Shown here in pieces: positions 8,967 through 16,873 of a stretch of DNA of 64,000 nt. The notes beneath the pieces are model-generated. The model did not search any database, was not told the origin of the DNA, and was given only the letters and a program-made list of their open reading frames with translations. The translations under genes were made by a program, and so were the position numbers. This stretch comes from Stutzerimonas stutzeri (lineage in GTDB: Bacteria > Pseudomonadota > Gammaproteobacteria > Pseudomonadales > Pseudomonadaceae), in contig NZ_JANGEY010000004.1 in assembly GCF_024451105.1 (NCBI RefSeq), positions 186,001-250,000 of the forward strand. Direction: 5' to 3'. How positions within the stretch are numbered: the first letter of the stretch is position 1; each line of letters opens with the position of its first letter.

Positions 8967-11133
8967 CTTCACGGTACCTCCCCTGGGCCTTGAGCTGTTC
9001 GAGGCTGCCGCCCAGCTCGGCCAGCACTGTATCCAGTACCTCGCGCACCCCGGCAGCCATCGCCCGCGAGCCGCACACCAGCACCTGGCCGCCCTGCTCC
9101 AGCAGGGTGCGCAGGCCGGCGGCGTCCTCGGCGAGACGCTCCTGCACGTAGCGCGGCTGCGCGCCCTGGGAGAAGGCCAGCTGCAGGCGCTGCAGACGGC
9201 CGTCGGCGAGGTACTGCTGCAGCTCTTCACCGTACGGCAGGTCGCTCTCGGCGCAGCGGCGCCCCCAGTACAGCTGGATCGGTCGCCGGCTGTGGTTCTT
9301 GCGGACGAAGCCGACCAGCGGCGCCACCCCGGTGCCGACGCCGATCAGCAGCAGCGGATGCGCGCCGGCCTGCGGGCGGAACTCGGCATGCGGCTGGATG
9401 CTCGCCGCCAGCTCGGCGCCCGGCTGCAGGCCATGCAGGTAGCTGGAGCACAGCCCCTCGGGATGCAGGCGCACGCAGATCTCCACCAGACCATCGTCGT
9501 CGCCGCTGGCGATCGAGTACAGCCGCGGCGCGGCGGCCGCTGCCGGACGGATGGCCAGCAGGTCGCCCGGGGCGAAGCGCGCGCTGCCGGGCTCGACGGC
9601 AAAGCGCAGCACCGCGGCCGGCTGACCGCCGCGCTCGGCGTAGCACTGGCGCTCGCGCAGGGTCAGGCGCACCGCGGTGGACGGCGCCAGCATCGACTGC
9701 AGGCGCAGCGGCAGGCCGAGGCGCTCGCCGAGCTGCGCGGCCCAGGCGTTCAGCTCGCCGCTGTCCTGGCGGTCGATGCGCGCCAGCGGCAGCAGTTGCG
9801 CGGCGCCGTGCTGGCTCAGGGCGGCGTCGAGCGCTTCGGCATAGGCGCAGAAGCGCGGGAACTGACGGTCGCCGAAACCGAGCACGGCCACCGGCAGGCG
9901 CTGCAGCCAGCGCACCGCAGCGAGGCGGGAGAGGAACCGCGCGGCGCTGTCCGGCGCCTCGCCGTCGCCACAGGTGGCGGCGAGCAGCAGCAGGCAACGG
10001 GCCTGCGGATAGTCGTCCTGCACCGCATTCAGCGCCGCCGCATGCACCCGCAGGCCAGCGGCCTCGAACTGGCCCTGCAGCTGGCGGGCGTAGTGCCAGG
10101 TCGAGCCGCCCTGGCTGCCGACCAGGATCACCGCCTCGGCCTCGTCGGGCGCGGCGCCGGCATCCTGCGCCGCCAGACGCTGCCGGCGGCGATGCCAGCC
10201 AAGCAGGCCGCTGCCGCCGAGAAACAGCAGCGCCAGCGCCTGGCCGGCGAGCAGCAGGCTCCACAGCGGCATGCCCTCGCCGGTATGCAGGGCGTAGGCG
10301 GTCTCGTGCAGGCGCGCGGCCGTGCCGTGGCGCTGGAAGCTGATCCACTGGCCGCTGGCGGCGTTGACGAAGCCGCTGCCGCTGGCGGTGCGCACCGCGA
10401 AGTAGTTGGCGCCGTCCGCAGCGCTGGGGAACTCCAGCTCGCGCAGCTCGGCAAGCTCCAGCTGGCGCAGCGCCGCCAGCGAGCCGAGCGGCAGAGTCGA
10501 GCCGGCATGGGTCGCCTCCGGCCAGGCCGGCTCAGCGTCGCCGCCGTCGCCGAGCAGGCCCAGGCTGGCGGCCGACAGGTACAGGCCGCTCGCTGCCAGC
10601 ACGGCCAGCCCCGGCAGCGCCCAGCGCGCCACCACCGTGTGCCAGTGCAGCGCGCCGCGGGCCGGACGGATCGGCGCCAGCAGGTGGCGCCAGCCACCCA
10701 GCCGGCGCGCCAGCAGCACGGTGCCGCTGAGCGTCAGCAGGGCCAGCGCCAGCGCCGCCAGGCCGCTCAGCCAGCGTCCGCCGGAGCCGAGCAGCAGCTC
10801 GCGGTGCAGGTCGCGCAGCCAGACCAGCGCCGGCGACGGCGCATAGGCGCCGAGATCCGCGCCGCTGGCCGGATCGACCACGCGCAGCGGCTCCTCGGCA
10901 GCGCCGCCGAGGGTGGCGATCAGCGTGCCGTTGGCGCGCCGCTCCAGGCGCTCGACGTCCGGCAGCTGCCGGCCGACGCGCTCGGCCACCGCGGCCACGC
11001 TGTCGTTCGGCGCCGACAGCCGGGCGAACTGCTCGTCGAGGCTGGCGCCCGCCAGCAGCAGCCCGCTGGCGGCGGAGATCAGCAGGAGGACGCCCAGCAG
11101 CAGGCTGAGCCGCAGGTGCAGACGACGGTTCAC
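8956..11133 (-). CDS. PepSY-TM / flavodoxin / NADPH-reductase fusion
   Basis: A 725-residue inner-membrane flavoreductase. Residues 1-~335 form a PepSY-associated membrane module: an N-terminal anchor, two large periplasmic loops and four transmembrane segments, with paired His such as LHWHTVVARW and LHETAYALHTGE that could hold heme. About 350-495 is a flavodoxin-like FMN domain (VILVGSQGGSTWHYARQL). About 510-725 is a CysJ-like FAD/NADPH domain (PRLYSIAS, GVGTGVAPLVGF, VLVCGSRAMAAGV, C-terminal YREDVY). This layout suits electron flow from cytoplasmic NADPH to a periplasmic acceptor, perhaps ferric iron. Start GTG at 11133 has GAGG upstream. Middle gene of DUF2271-PepSY-apbE. Confidence 0.88.
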   Translation of the reverse strand: MNRRLHLRLSLLLGVLLLISAASGLLLAGASLDEQFARLSAPNDSVAAVAERVGRQLPDVERLERRANGTLIATLGGAAEEPLRVVDPASGADLGAYAPSPALVWLRDLHRELLLGSGGRWLSGLAALALALLTLSGTVLLARRLGGWRHLLAPIRPARGALHWHTVVARWALPGLAVLAASGLYLSAASLGLLGDGGDAEPAWPEATHAGSTLPLGSLAALRQLELAELRELEFPSAADGANYFAVRTASGSGFVNAASGQWISFQRHGTAARLHETAYALHTGEGMPLWSLLLAGQALALLFLGGSGLLGWHRRRQRLAAQDAGAAPDEAEAVILVGSQGGSTWHYARQLQGQFEAAGLRVHAAALNAVQDDYPQARCLLLLAATCGDGEAPDSAARFLSRLAAVRWLQRLPVAVLGFGDRQFPRFCAYAEALDAALSQHGAAQLLPLARIDRQDSGELNAWAAQLGERLGLPLRLQSMLAPSTAVRLTLRERQCYAERGGQPAAVLRFAVEPGSARFAPGDLLAIRPAAAAAPRLYSIASGDDDGLVEICVRLHPEGLCSSYLHGLQPGAELAASIQPHAEFRPQAGAHPLLLIGVGTGVAPLVGFVRKNHSRRPIQLYWGRRCAESDLPYGEELQQYLADGRLQRLQLAFSQGAQPRYVQERLAEDAAGLRTLLEQGGQVLVCGSRAMAAGVREVLDTVLAELGGSLEQLKAQGRYREDVY

Positions 11134-11150
11134 GGCAGGCCTCGCGCGGC

Positions 11151-11618
11151 TCAGAAGTGGTAGCTCAGACGCTCGACGTAACCGCTGCCGCTGGCCGCGC
11201 CGGGCTCGCGGGTCAGCGGCAGGCGCACCTCGGCGCGGTTGTCGCGCTTGTCCTCGACCGCGCTGTCGACGCGGATCTGGTAGCCGGCATAGAGCAGCGC
11301 CGGCTCCAGCTCGACGTCGACCGTCAGGGTCTCGCCGCTGCCGACGCTGGCGCCGGTCAGGCCGTCGTATTCGGCCTGCTGCGCGCCCCCGCCGCGCGAC
11401 CAGTCGCGCAGGTGGCGGTAGTACTTGGCCTTCTTGCCGGCCACCCACAGGGTCCTCCGGTAGTTGCCGTCGGCATCGGTGAGGTAGATGGCCAGGTAGG
11501 CGCCGTCGCCGCGGTACTCCTTGAGGGTGGCATCCAGCGTCAGGGTCACCGGCTCGGCCTGGGCCAGCAGCGGCGTGGCGGCGACCAGGGCCAGCGAGGA
11601 AATCAGGGTCTTGTTCAT
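11151..11618 (-). CDS. DUF2271 periplasmic protein
   Basis: A 155-residue exported protein with a clean signal peptide (MNKTLISSLALVAATPLLAQA, cleavage near residue 21) followed by a single DUF2271-type domain (LTLDATLKEYRGDGAYLAIY, GYVERLSYHF end). The family has no proven activity; it is regularly found with PepSY flavoreductases and ApbE, as here. Its stop lies 17 bp before the reductase start, so it heads the three-gene operon. The upstream region holds a perfect TTAAG-N6-TTAAG box facing this gene. I infer a metal- or redox-related accessory role. Confidence 0.85.
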   Translation of the reverse strand: MNKTLISSLALVAATPLLAQAEPVTLTLDATLKEYRGDGAYLAIYLTDADGNYRRTLWVAGKKAKYYRHLRDWSRGGGAQQAEYDGLTGASVGSGETLTVDVELEPALLYAGYQIRVDSAVEDKRDNRAEVRLPLTREPGAASGSGYVERLSYHF

Positions 11619-11662
11619 GGGCTAAGCTCCCGGCATTCGATGGGGTCATGCTAGGCGGACAG

Positions 11663-11682
11663 GCTGAAGCCAAGCTGAAGCC
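11663..11682 (-). promoter_or_regulatory. 11-bp-phased direct repeat upstream of DUF2271 operon
   Basis: The nine bases GCTGAAGCC occur twice, 11 bp apart (11663-11671 and 11674-11682), as OmpR-family regulators often require. On the minus strand they sit about where a -35 would be for a weak -10, TAGCAT (11653-11648). The regulator is unknown. Confidence 0.4.
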
Positions 11683-11695
11683 GCACCGGACGCCG

Positions 11696-11712
11696 CTTAA
11701 TGAAGCCTTAAG
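11696..11712 (-). promoter_or_regulatory. BqsR/CarR-type box TTAAG-N6-TTAAG
   Basis: Read on the minus strand the site is TTAAG-GCTTCA-TTAAG (11711 to 11696), an exact match to the published DNA-binding sequence of BqsR, the Fe(II)-responsive response regulator of P. aeruginosa. It faces the DUF2271-PepSY-apbE operon and also lies 38 bp before the divergent ATPase start. On the plus strand it also resembles a PmrA box (CTTAAT-N5-CTTAAG). Confidence 0.65.
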
Positions 11713-11749
11713 CCGACTGTGCCTGCTGCGGCGCCGGCCGGGAGGGGAC

Positions 11750-14050
11750 GTGGACCGGGGAACCTGGAGCGAATGGCTGCGCTGGCGCGATCCGGCGTTG
11801 CTGCTGCTGACCGGCCTGACGCTGCTCGGCGGCGGGCTGGCCACGCTCCTGGAAGCGCCACGCCTGGCTGTCGGCAGTTGGGCGACCGGCAGCCTGACGA
11901 TGGCCCTGGTCCTCGGCGTCGAGATCGCGCGCCGCCTCCTGCGTCGCGAAACCGGCGTCGACCTGCTGGCCCTGCTGGCCATCGGCGCGGCACTGACGCT
12001 CGGCCAGTGGCTGGTCGCGGCGGTGGTGGCGCTGATGCTGGCCAGCGGCCGTACCCTCGAGTTCTTCACCGTGCAACGGGCCGAACGCGCCCTGCGCGGA
12101 CTGATCGACCGCGCCCCGCGGCAGGCCTGGCTGGCCGAGGGCGGCGGCTTGCGCCAGGTGCCGGTCGAGCAGGTGCGCCCCGGGCAGGTGCTGCTGGTGC
12201 GTCTCGGCGAGCTGGTGCCGGTCGACGGCCGTCTGCTCAGTCCGACGGCCAGCCTGGACGAGTCGGCGCTGACCGGCGAATCGTTGCCGACGACCCGCCG
12301 CCAGGGCAGCCTGCTGGCCAGCGGCGTGGTCAACCTCGGCGAACCCTTCCAGCTCGAGGCCACCCGGAGCGCCGCGCAGAGCACCTACGCCGGGGTGGTG
12401 CGGCTGGCCGAGACGGCGCGGCGCTCGCGCTCGCCTTTCGTGCGCCTGGCCGACCGCTATGCGCTGTTCTTCATCCCGTTGGCCGTGACGCTGGCGGCCC
12501 TGGCCTGGCTGTTCGGCGGCGATCCGCAGCGCGCCCTGGCCGTGCTGGTGGTGGCCACGCCCTGCCCGCTGATCCTTGCCGTGCCGGTCGCCATCATGGG
12601 CGGCATCTCGTGCGCGGCGCACCGCGGCATCCTGGTCAAGGACGGCGCCACGCTGGAGGCGCTGGCCGGGATCGAACAGTTGTTCCTCGACAAGACCGGC
12701 ACCCTGACCAGCGGCCACGCCCGCCTGCAGTCGGTGCAGGTCACTGGCGGGCATGACCCGCGCCAGCTGCTGGGCTGGGCGGCTTCGCTGGCGCTGGCCT
12801 CGGCGCACCCGATCTCGCAGGCCATGGTCGCGGCGGCGCGCCAGCAGCAGCTGACGCTGCAGACGCCGCGCAGCGTGCAGGAAAGCCCGGGGGCCGGGCT
12901 GTCCGGCGAGGTCGACGGCCGACGCATCCGCCTCGGCACGCTGTCCTTCGCCCACAGCAGCCAGGCCGCCAGCCGCTGGGCGGCGGCCATCCTGCGGCGC
13001 ATGGACTACGCCGCCTGCGGCGGCAGCTTCGTCGAGGTCGACGGCGAGCTGGCCGGCGCGCTGCTGTTCGCCGACAGCATGCGCCGGGAGACGCCGCGGG
13101 TGGTCCGACGCCTGCGCGCCGCCGGCATCGGGCGGATCGTCATGCTCACCGGCGACCGGCTGGAAACCGCCGAAACGGTCGCCCTGGACGCCGGCATCGA
13201 CGAACTGCGCGCCGGGCTGTCGCCGGCCGACAAGGTGCGTGCCGTGCAGGAGGGCCGCGCCGCGGGGCGGACCCTGATGGTCGGCGACGGCATCAACGAC
13301 GCGCCGGCGCTGGCGGCGGCCGACGTCGGCGTGGCGATGGGCGCCGCCGGCGCCAGCGCTTCCTCGGAGGCGGCCGGCGTGGTGCTGCTGGTCGACCGCC
13401 TGGATCGCCTGGTCGAAGCGCTGGAGATCGCCCGGCGGACCCGCCGCATCGCTCGCCAGGGCGTGCTGGCCGGCATGGGCCTGTCGCTGGCGGCCATGCT
13501 GGTCGCCGCCTTCGGCCATCTGCCCGCGCTGGCCGGGGCGGTGGTGCAGGAACTGATCGACGTGGCGGTCATCCTCCACGCGCTGCGCGCGCTGGGGCCG
13601 CCGCGGCCTCGGGTGCAGTGGCTGAGCGGCGAGCAGGTCGAACGTCTGCGGGACGAGCATGCGCAACTGGCGCGCCTGCTGGCCCGCCTGCAACAGCTGG
13701 CCGAGGAGTTCGCCCGCCTCGCCCCGGACGCCGCGCGCCAGGCACTGTCGGCACTGGTGGACGACCTGCAGGAACTGCTCGCCGAGCACGAGCGCGACGA
13801 CGAGCGCCGACTCTACCCGCTGCTGGCGGCGCGACTGGCCGGAGAGGACCCGCTGTCGGCCCTCAGCCGCGGCCATCGCGAGATCTTCCGGCTGATCCGC
13901 CTGCTGGCGCGCATGCGCGACGACCTGCAGGAAGATCCCGCGGCGGTTCCGCTGGACGAGGTGCAGATCCTGCTGATCCGCCTCGATACCCTGGTGCGAG
14001 TGCACTTCGACCAGGAGGAGGAGCTGTTCCAGTACCTCGACCGGCGCTGA
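11750..14050 (+). CDS. P1B-type metal ATPase with C-terminal hemerythrin-like domain
   Basis: A 766-residue fusion. The ATPase part (1-~610) has TGES, phosphorylated DKTGT (VEQLFLDKTGTL type), the HP locus AHPISQAM and GDGINDAPALAAADVG. It lacks any N-terminal metal-binding domain, and the membrane metal motif is TPCPL, not CPC. About 620-766 is an HHE/hemerythrin-like four-helix domain with spaced His/Glu: RDEHAQLARLL, EHERDDERRLYP, RGHREIFRLI, VHFDQEEELF. Start is set at a GTG with GGGAGGGG just upstream; an ATG at 11648 would add 34 residues without hydrophobic or domain character. Metal specificity is open. The di-iron domain suggests Fe, O2 or redox sensing on the cytoplasmic side (inference). 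Confidence 0.85.
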   Translation: MDRGTWSEWLRWRDPALLLLTGLTLLGGGLATLLEAPRLAVGSWATGSLTMALVLGVEIARRLLRRETGVDLLALLAIGAALTLGQWLVAAVVALMLASGRTLEFFTVQRAERALRGLIDRAPRQAWLAEGGGLRQVPVEQVRPGQVLLVRLGELVPVDGRLLSPTASLDESALTGESLPTTRRQGSLLASGVVNLGEPFQLEATRSAAQSTYAGVVRLAETARRSRSPFVRLADRYALFFIPLAVTLAALAWLFGGDPQRALAVLVVATPCPLILAVPVAIMGGISCAAHRGILVKDGATLEALAGIEQLFLDKTGTLTSGHARLQSVQVTGGHDPRQLLGWAASLALASAHPISQAMVAAARQQQLTLQTPRSVQESPGAGLSGEVDGRRIRLGTLSFAHSSQAASRWAAAILRRMDYAACGGSFVEVDGELAGALLFADSMRRETPRVVRRLRAAGIGRIVMLTGDRLETAETVALDAGIDELRAGLSPADKVRAVQEGRAAGRTLMVGDGINDAPALAAADVGVAMGAAGASASSEAAGVVLLVDRLDRLVEALEIARRTRRIARQGVLAGMGLSLAAMLVAAFGHLPALAGAVVQELIDVAVILHALRALGPPRPRVQWLSGEQVERLRDEHAQLARLLARLQQLAEEFARLAPDAARQALSALVDDLQELLAEHERDDERRLYPLLAARLAGEDPLSALSRGHREIFRLIRLLARMRDDLQEDPAAVPLDEVQILLIRLDTLVRVHFDQEEELFQYLDRR

Positions 14051-14177
14051 ACCGCTGTCGCGGACCCGGATCGCCGGCGCCTCGACGACGCTTTACCCGA
14101 TCACCGCGCTCCCGCTCCGCCAGGCGAGCTGGTAGATTCGATCGATCCCGCCACGGCCGAACCCCACGCACCGCAGC

Positions 14178-14855
14178 ATGCCTACCCGCCCCCTGCTCCC
14201 CTTCACGCCCGACCTGTTCGGCGACGAACCCATCCGACAAGCGGACCGCGAGCACCTCGGCCCCGAGTCCCTGCTGCTGCGCGGCTTCGCTCTGCCGCAC
14301 ATCGACGAGCTGCTGGCGGCGCTGGCGAGCATCGAGCAGGCGGCGCCATTCCGCCAGATGAGCGTCCCCGGCGGGCGGACGATGTCGGTGGCGCTGAGCA
14401 ACTGCGGGGAACTGGGCTGGATCAGCGACCGCCGCGGCTATCGCTACAGTCCGCTCGATCCGCTCAGCGGCCAGCCCTGGCCGGCGATGCCCGCGGCATT
14501 CCGCCGCCTGGCCCGCGAGTCGGCAGCTGCCGCCGGCTTCGCCGACTTCACCCCGGACGCCTGCCTGATCAACCGCTACCTGCCCGGCACGCGCATGGGC
14601 CTGCACCAGGACCGCGACGAGCGCAGCCTGGAGCATCCCATCGTCTCGGTGTCGCTGGGCATCCCGGCGGTCTTCCTGTTCGGCGGCCTGTCGCGTCACG
14701 AGCCGGCGCAGCGGCTGCAACTGCTGCACGGCGACGTGCTGGTCTGGGGCGGCGCGGACCGCCTGCGCTACCACGGCATCCAGCCAGTCCGCGAGGCCGT
14801 GCATCCGCGGCTCGGCGCGCAGCGGATCAACTTCACCCTGCGCAAGGCGGGTTGA
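14178..14855 (+). CDS. alkB: AlkB-like 2-oxoglutarate/Fe(II) dioxygenase, DNA alkylation repair
   Basis: A 225-residue AlkB-family protein that removes N-alkyl lesions (1-methyladenine, 3-methylcytosine) from DNA by oxidative demethylation. The Fe(II) ligands are in GLHQDRDE (HxD) and the later RYHGIQ His. The 2-oxoglutarate-binding arginines are in QRINFTLRKA at the C terminus (RxxxxxR pattern). NRYLPGTRMGLHQD is the diagnostic family stretch. Stands alone 127 bp after the ATPase gene and convergent with the EamA transporter. No Ada box is recognised upstream and the ribosome site is weak. Confidence 0.93.
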   Translation: MPTRPLLPFTPDLFGDEPIRQADREHLGPESLLLRGFALPHIDELLAALASIEQAAPFRQMSVPGGRTMSVALSNCGELGWISDRRGYRYSPLDPLSGQPWPAMPAAFRRLARESAAAAGFADFTPDACLINRYLPGTRMGLHQDRDERSLEHPIVSVSLGIPAVFLFGGLSRHEPAQRLQLLHGDVLVWGGADRLRYHGIQPVREAVHPRLGAQRINFTLRKAG

Positions 14856-14864
14856 CGGCAGAGT

Positions 14865-15725
14865 TCAGCGCTGCCGCTGCAGCCAGGCGCAGCCCAGCCC
14901 GCTCAGGGCGATCACGCCCATGCCCAGCAGGGCGCCGGCGTCCGGGGCGTGGTCGAACAGCAGCAGGCCGTAGAGCACCGCGAACGGCAGCTGCAGGTAG
15001 CTGAACGGCGCCAGCGCCACCGGCGAGCCGTGGCGGAAGGCCAGGGTCATCAGCATGTGCCCGCCCACCGCGATGGCGCCCAGCGAGGCCATGCCGGCCA
15101 GCTGCGGCCAGGCCGGCAGGCCGGTCCAGAACCACGGCAGCAGCAGGCTCAAGCCGGCGGCGCCGATCAGCCCGGAGAACAGGTTGGTGGCGGTCGGGCT
15201 GTCGCGGCTGCCGATGCGCCGGGTGAGCAGCTGGAACAGCGCGTAGCAGGTCGCCGAGGCGACCGGCAGCAGCATCGCCGGGGTGAACAGCGCACCGCCG
15301 GGGCGAACGATGACCAGCACGCCGAGGAAGCCGACGCCGACCAGCAGCCACTGGGCCAGGCTGGCACGCTCGCCGAGCAGGGGTATCGCCAGCAGTATCA
15401 CCAGCAACGGCGAAAGGAAGTGCACCGCGGTGGTCTCGCCGACCGGCAGGAAGCGCAGCGCCGAGAGCAGGAACAGGCTGATGCCGAGCAACGCCAGGCC
15501 GCGCAACAGCTGCAGGCCGAGGCAATTGACACGCAGCACGCCGAGTCCCTGGCGCGGCAGCGTCCAGCCGGCGAGCAGCAGCGACTGCGACAGGTAGCGC
15601 ACCCAGACGATCATCAGCACGCTATTGCTGGCGGTGAGCAGCTTGGAAAAGCTGTCCAGGGAAGCGAAGACGAACGCCGCGGCGCAGGTCAGCAGGATGC
15701 CCATGAGCGGGCGCGGAGCACTCAT
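14865..15725 (-). CDS. EamA/DMT-family membrane transporter
   Basis: A 286-residue protein with ten predicted membrane segments in two EamA repeats, opening MSAPRPLMGILLTCAAAFVF and containing the repeat signature LPVGETTAVHFLSPLLVILL typical of RhaT/PecM-like drug/metabolite exporters. The ATG at 15725 is preferred to a longer frame because the upstream codons have no hydrophobic or family character. The substrate is unknown. The 3' end is convergent with alkB, 9 bp between stops, so the two genes are not co-regulated by a shared promoter. Confidence 0.88.
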   Translation of the reverse strand: MSAPRPLMGILLTCAAAFVFASLDSFSKLLTASNSVLMIVWVRYLSQSLLLAGWTLPRQGLGVLRVNCLGLQLLRGLALLGISLFLLSALRFLPVGETTAVHFLSPLLVILLAIPLLGERASLAQWLLVGVGFLGVLVIVRPGGALFTPAMLLPVASATCYALFQLLTRRIGSRDSPTATNLFSGLIGAAGLSLLLPWFWTGLPAWPQLAGMASLGAIAVGGHMLMTLAFRHGSPVALAPFSYLQLPFAVLYGLLLFDHAPDAGALLGMGVIALSGLGCAWLQRQR

Positions 15726-15876
15726 GCGGAAGGCGTTCCAGGTCGAATGGACAGGCCGCCGGGCCGCCGTGGCGCCCCGCGCGGAGCCGGAAACCGACCA
15801 TGATGCCGCAGGTCCGCTCGGCAGATCCACCTCTCCGCCGTGCGAGACCCGCGGGCCAGAGCCTGCCGCGGGTCGC

Positions 15877-16563
15877 TCAGCAGCCGGCCGCGCAGTGCCC
15901 GAAGCCGGCCTGCGGCAGGCGCACCAGACTGGCGCAGCAGTACTCCTGCAGGTCCTGCTTGAGCCCTTCGGCCACCGCGTAGAGGTAGTCGCTGTCGGTC
16001 TGCGCGTGGCCCTGGACGATCAGCAGCGCCGAGCGGGTCTCGCCGCGCACCGCGGTGGCCGCCGACTGCAGCGCCTCCATGCGGCTCAGCACCTGGCCGC
16101 GGCCGTCGAAGCAGGCGTACTCGCCCGCCGGCAGGCTCACCGGCGGCAGGCTCTGGCGCACCAGGAAGCGTTCGCCGCCGCGGCTCAGCGCCAGAGTCAC
16201 CGGCAGGCGCAGGTGGGCGAGGTCGTGAGCGGAGATCGACAGGCCGCTGTTCAGCGACCACTGGTTGGCCAGATCGACCAACGGCGACACGTTGGGCAGC
16301 CGGCCGCGGCTCTGGTAGAGCTCCAGCAGCGCCTGCGGCGCCGGCGGCAGGGCGCCCGGCAGGCGACCGATCTGCCGGCGCAGGACGCCGAAGCCTTCCT
16401 GCAGGGTCCGGCTGCGCTCGGCGTCGAAGGCGGCGCGCAGCTCGACCAGGCGATGCTGCAGGCGGGCCGACGCCACCCGGTTGTTCAGTCCGTGCAGGGT
16501 GAAGGCAATGGCCTTGACGCCGAGGTCGGCGGGCGTGTCGAGGCGGAAAACTGGCATCAGCAT
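15877..16563 (-). CDS. B3/B4 domain protein (PheT-like fold)
   Basis: A 228-residue soluble protein matching the stand-alone B3/4 domain of phenylalanyl-tRNA synthetase beta chain. Visible pieces are a strand-rich N terminus (MLMPVFRLDTPADLGVKAIA), LYQSRGRLPNVSPLVDLANQWSLNSG (broken by a loop), and ISAHDLAHLRLPVTLA, which is the characteristic family core. Such free-standing proteins have been linked to editing or amino-acid-related functions without firm proof. A CGGAG box precedes the start. The C terminus is Cys-rich (YCCASLVRL, GHCAAGC), which may bind metal. No neighbour clarifies its role. Confidence 0.75.
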   Translation of the reverse strand: MLMPVFRLDTPADLGVKAIAFTLHGLNNRVASARLQHRLVELRAAFDAERSRTLQEGFGVLRRQIGRLPGALPPAPQALLELYQSRGRLPNVSPLVDLANQWSLNSGLSISAHDLAHLRLPVTLALSRGGERFLVRQSLPPVSLPAGEYACFDGRGQVLSRMEALQSAATAVRGETRSALLIVQGHAQTDSDYLYAVAEGLKQDLQEYCCASLVRLPQAGFGHCAAGC

Positions 16564-16873
16564 GGGCGTGCTCCGAGGTGGACTGGCGCTGTGACGGATG
16601 CAGGTCGAGCGGCAGCGTCTGCGGCAAACCCAAGCAGCAACCGTGCCATTCAGAGTTTTCCCTTGGAAATCAGGCCTCTGCCCCCGCCAGGCGGCATCGG
16701 GTCCGGCCCGCCGTGCGACAAAAAGAAGCAAGTGTCGCAATGCCGACCAGCCGGCCCGCTTTTCTGCCCGAATTAAGGCTGCATTAAGGCACGCGCGCTA
16801 GCCTCGGCGGTCGTGTTGGCCGGGGCTGCGCCGCTCGGTCCATTCCAAAAAAAACCGACCACAAGGATCCACC
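16564..16873. other. Intergenic region between divergent B3/4 gene and sulfatase-fold gene
   Basis: 310 bases without a gene. It must hold the promoters of both divergent genes. The only recognisable element is the TTAAG-N6-TTAAG box at 16773-16788. A weak -10-like TAGCCT follows at 16799-16804. No hairpin repeat or RNA gene was seen. Confidence 0.6.
16773..16788 (+). promoter_or_regulatory. BqsR/CarR-type box TTAAG-N6-TTAAG
   Basis: TTAAG-GCTGCA-TTAAG is an exact copy of the BqsR consensus, 85 bp before the sulfatase-fold gene and facing it. With the leading bases it also reads as a perfect PmrA box (on the minus strand CTTAAT-N5-CTTAAT). Either regulator would fit an envelope-modifying enzyme. 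Confidence 0.65.

Noticed and set aside
11696-11712. PmrA box as first reading of the TTAAG repeats
   Set aside because: It fits PmrA as well, but the minus-strand reading here and the plus-strand reading at 16773 are exact BqsR sites; PmrA would need a mismatch at the first one. Not excluded.
11648-11749. Longer N terminus of the ATPase-hemerythrin protein from the ATG at 11648
   Set aside because: The added 34 residues are basic and unlike the family, would overlap the promoter elements, and the GTG at 11750 has a good ribosome site.
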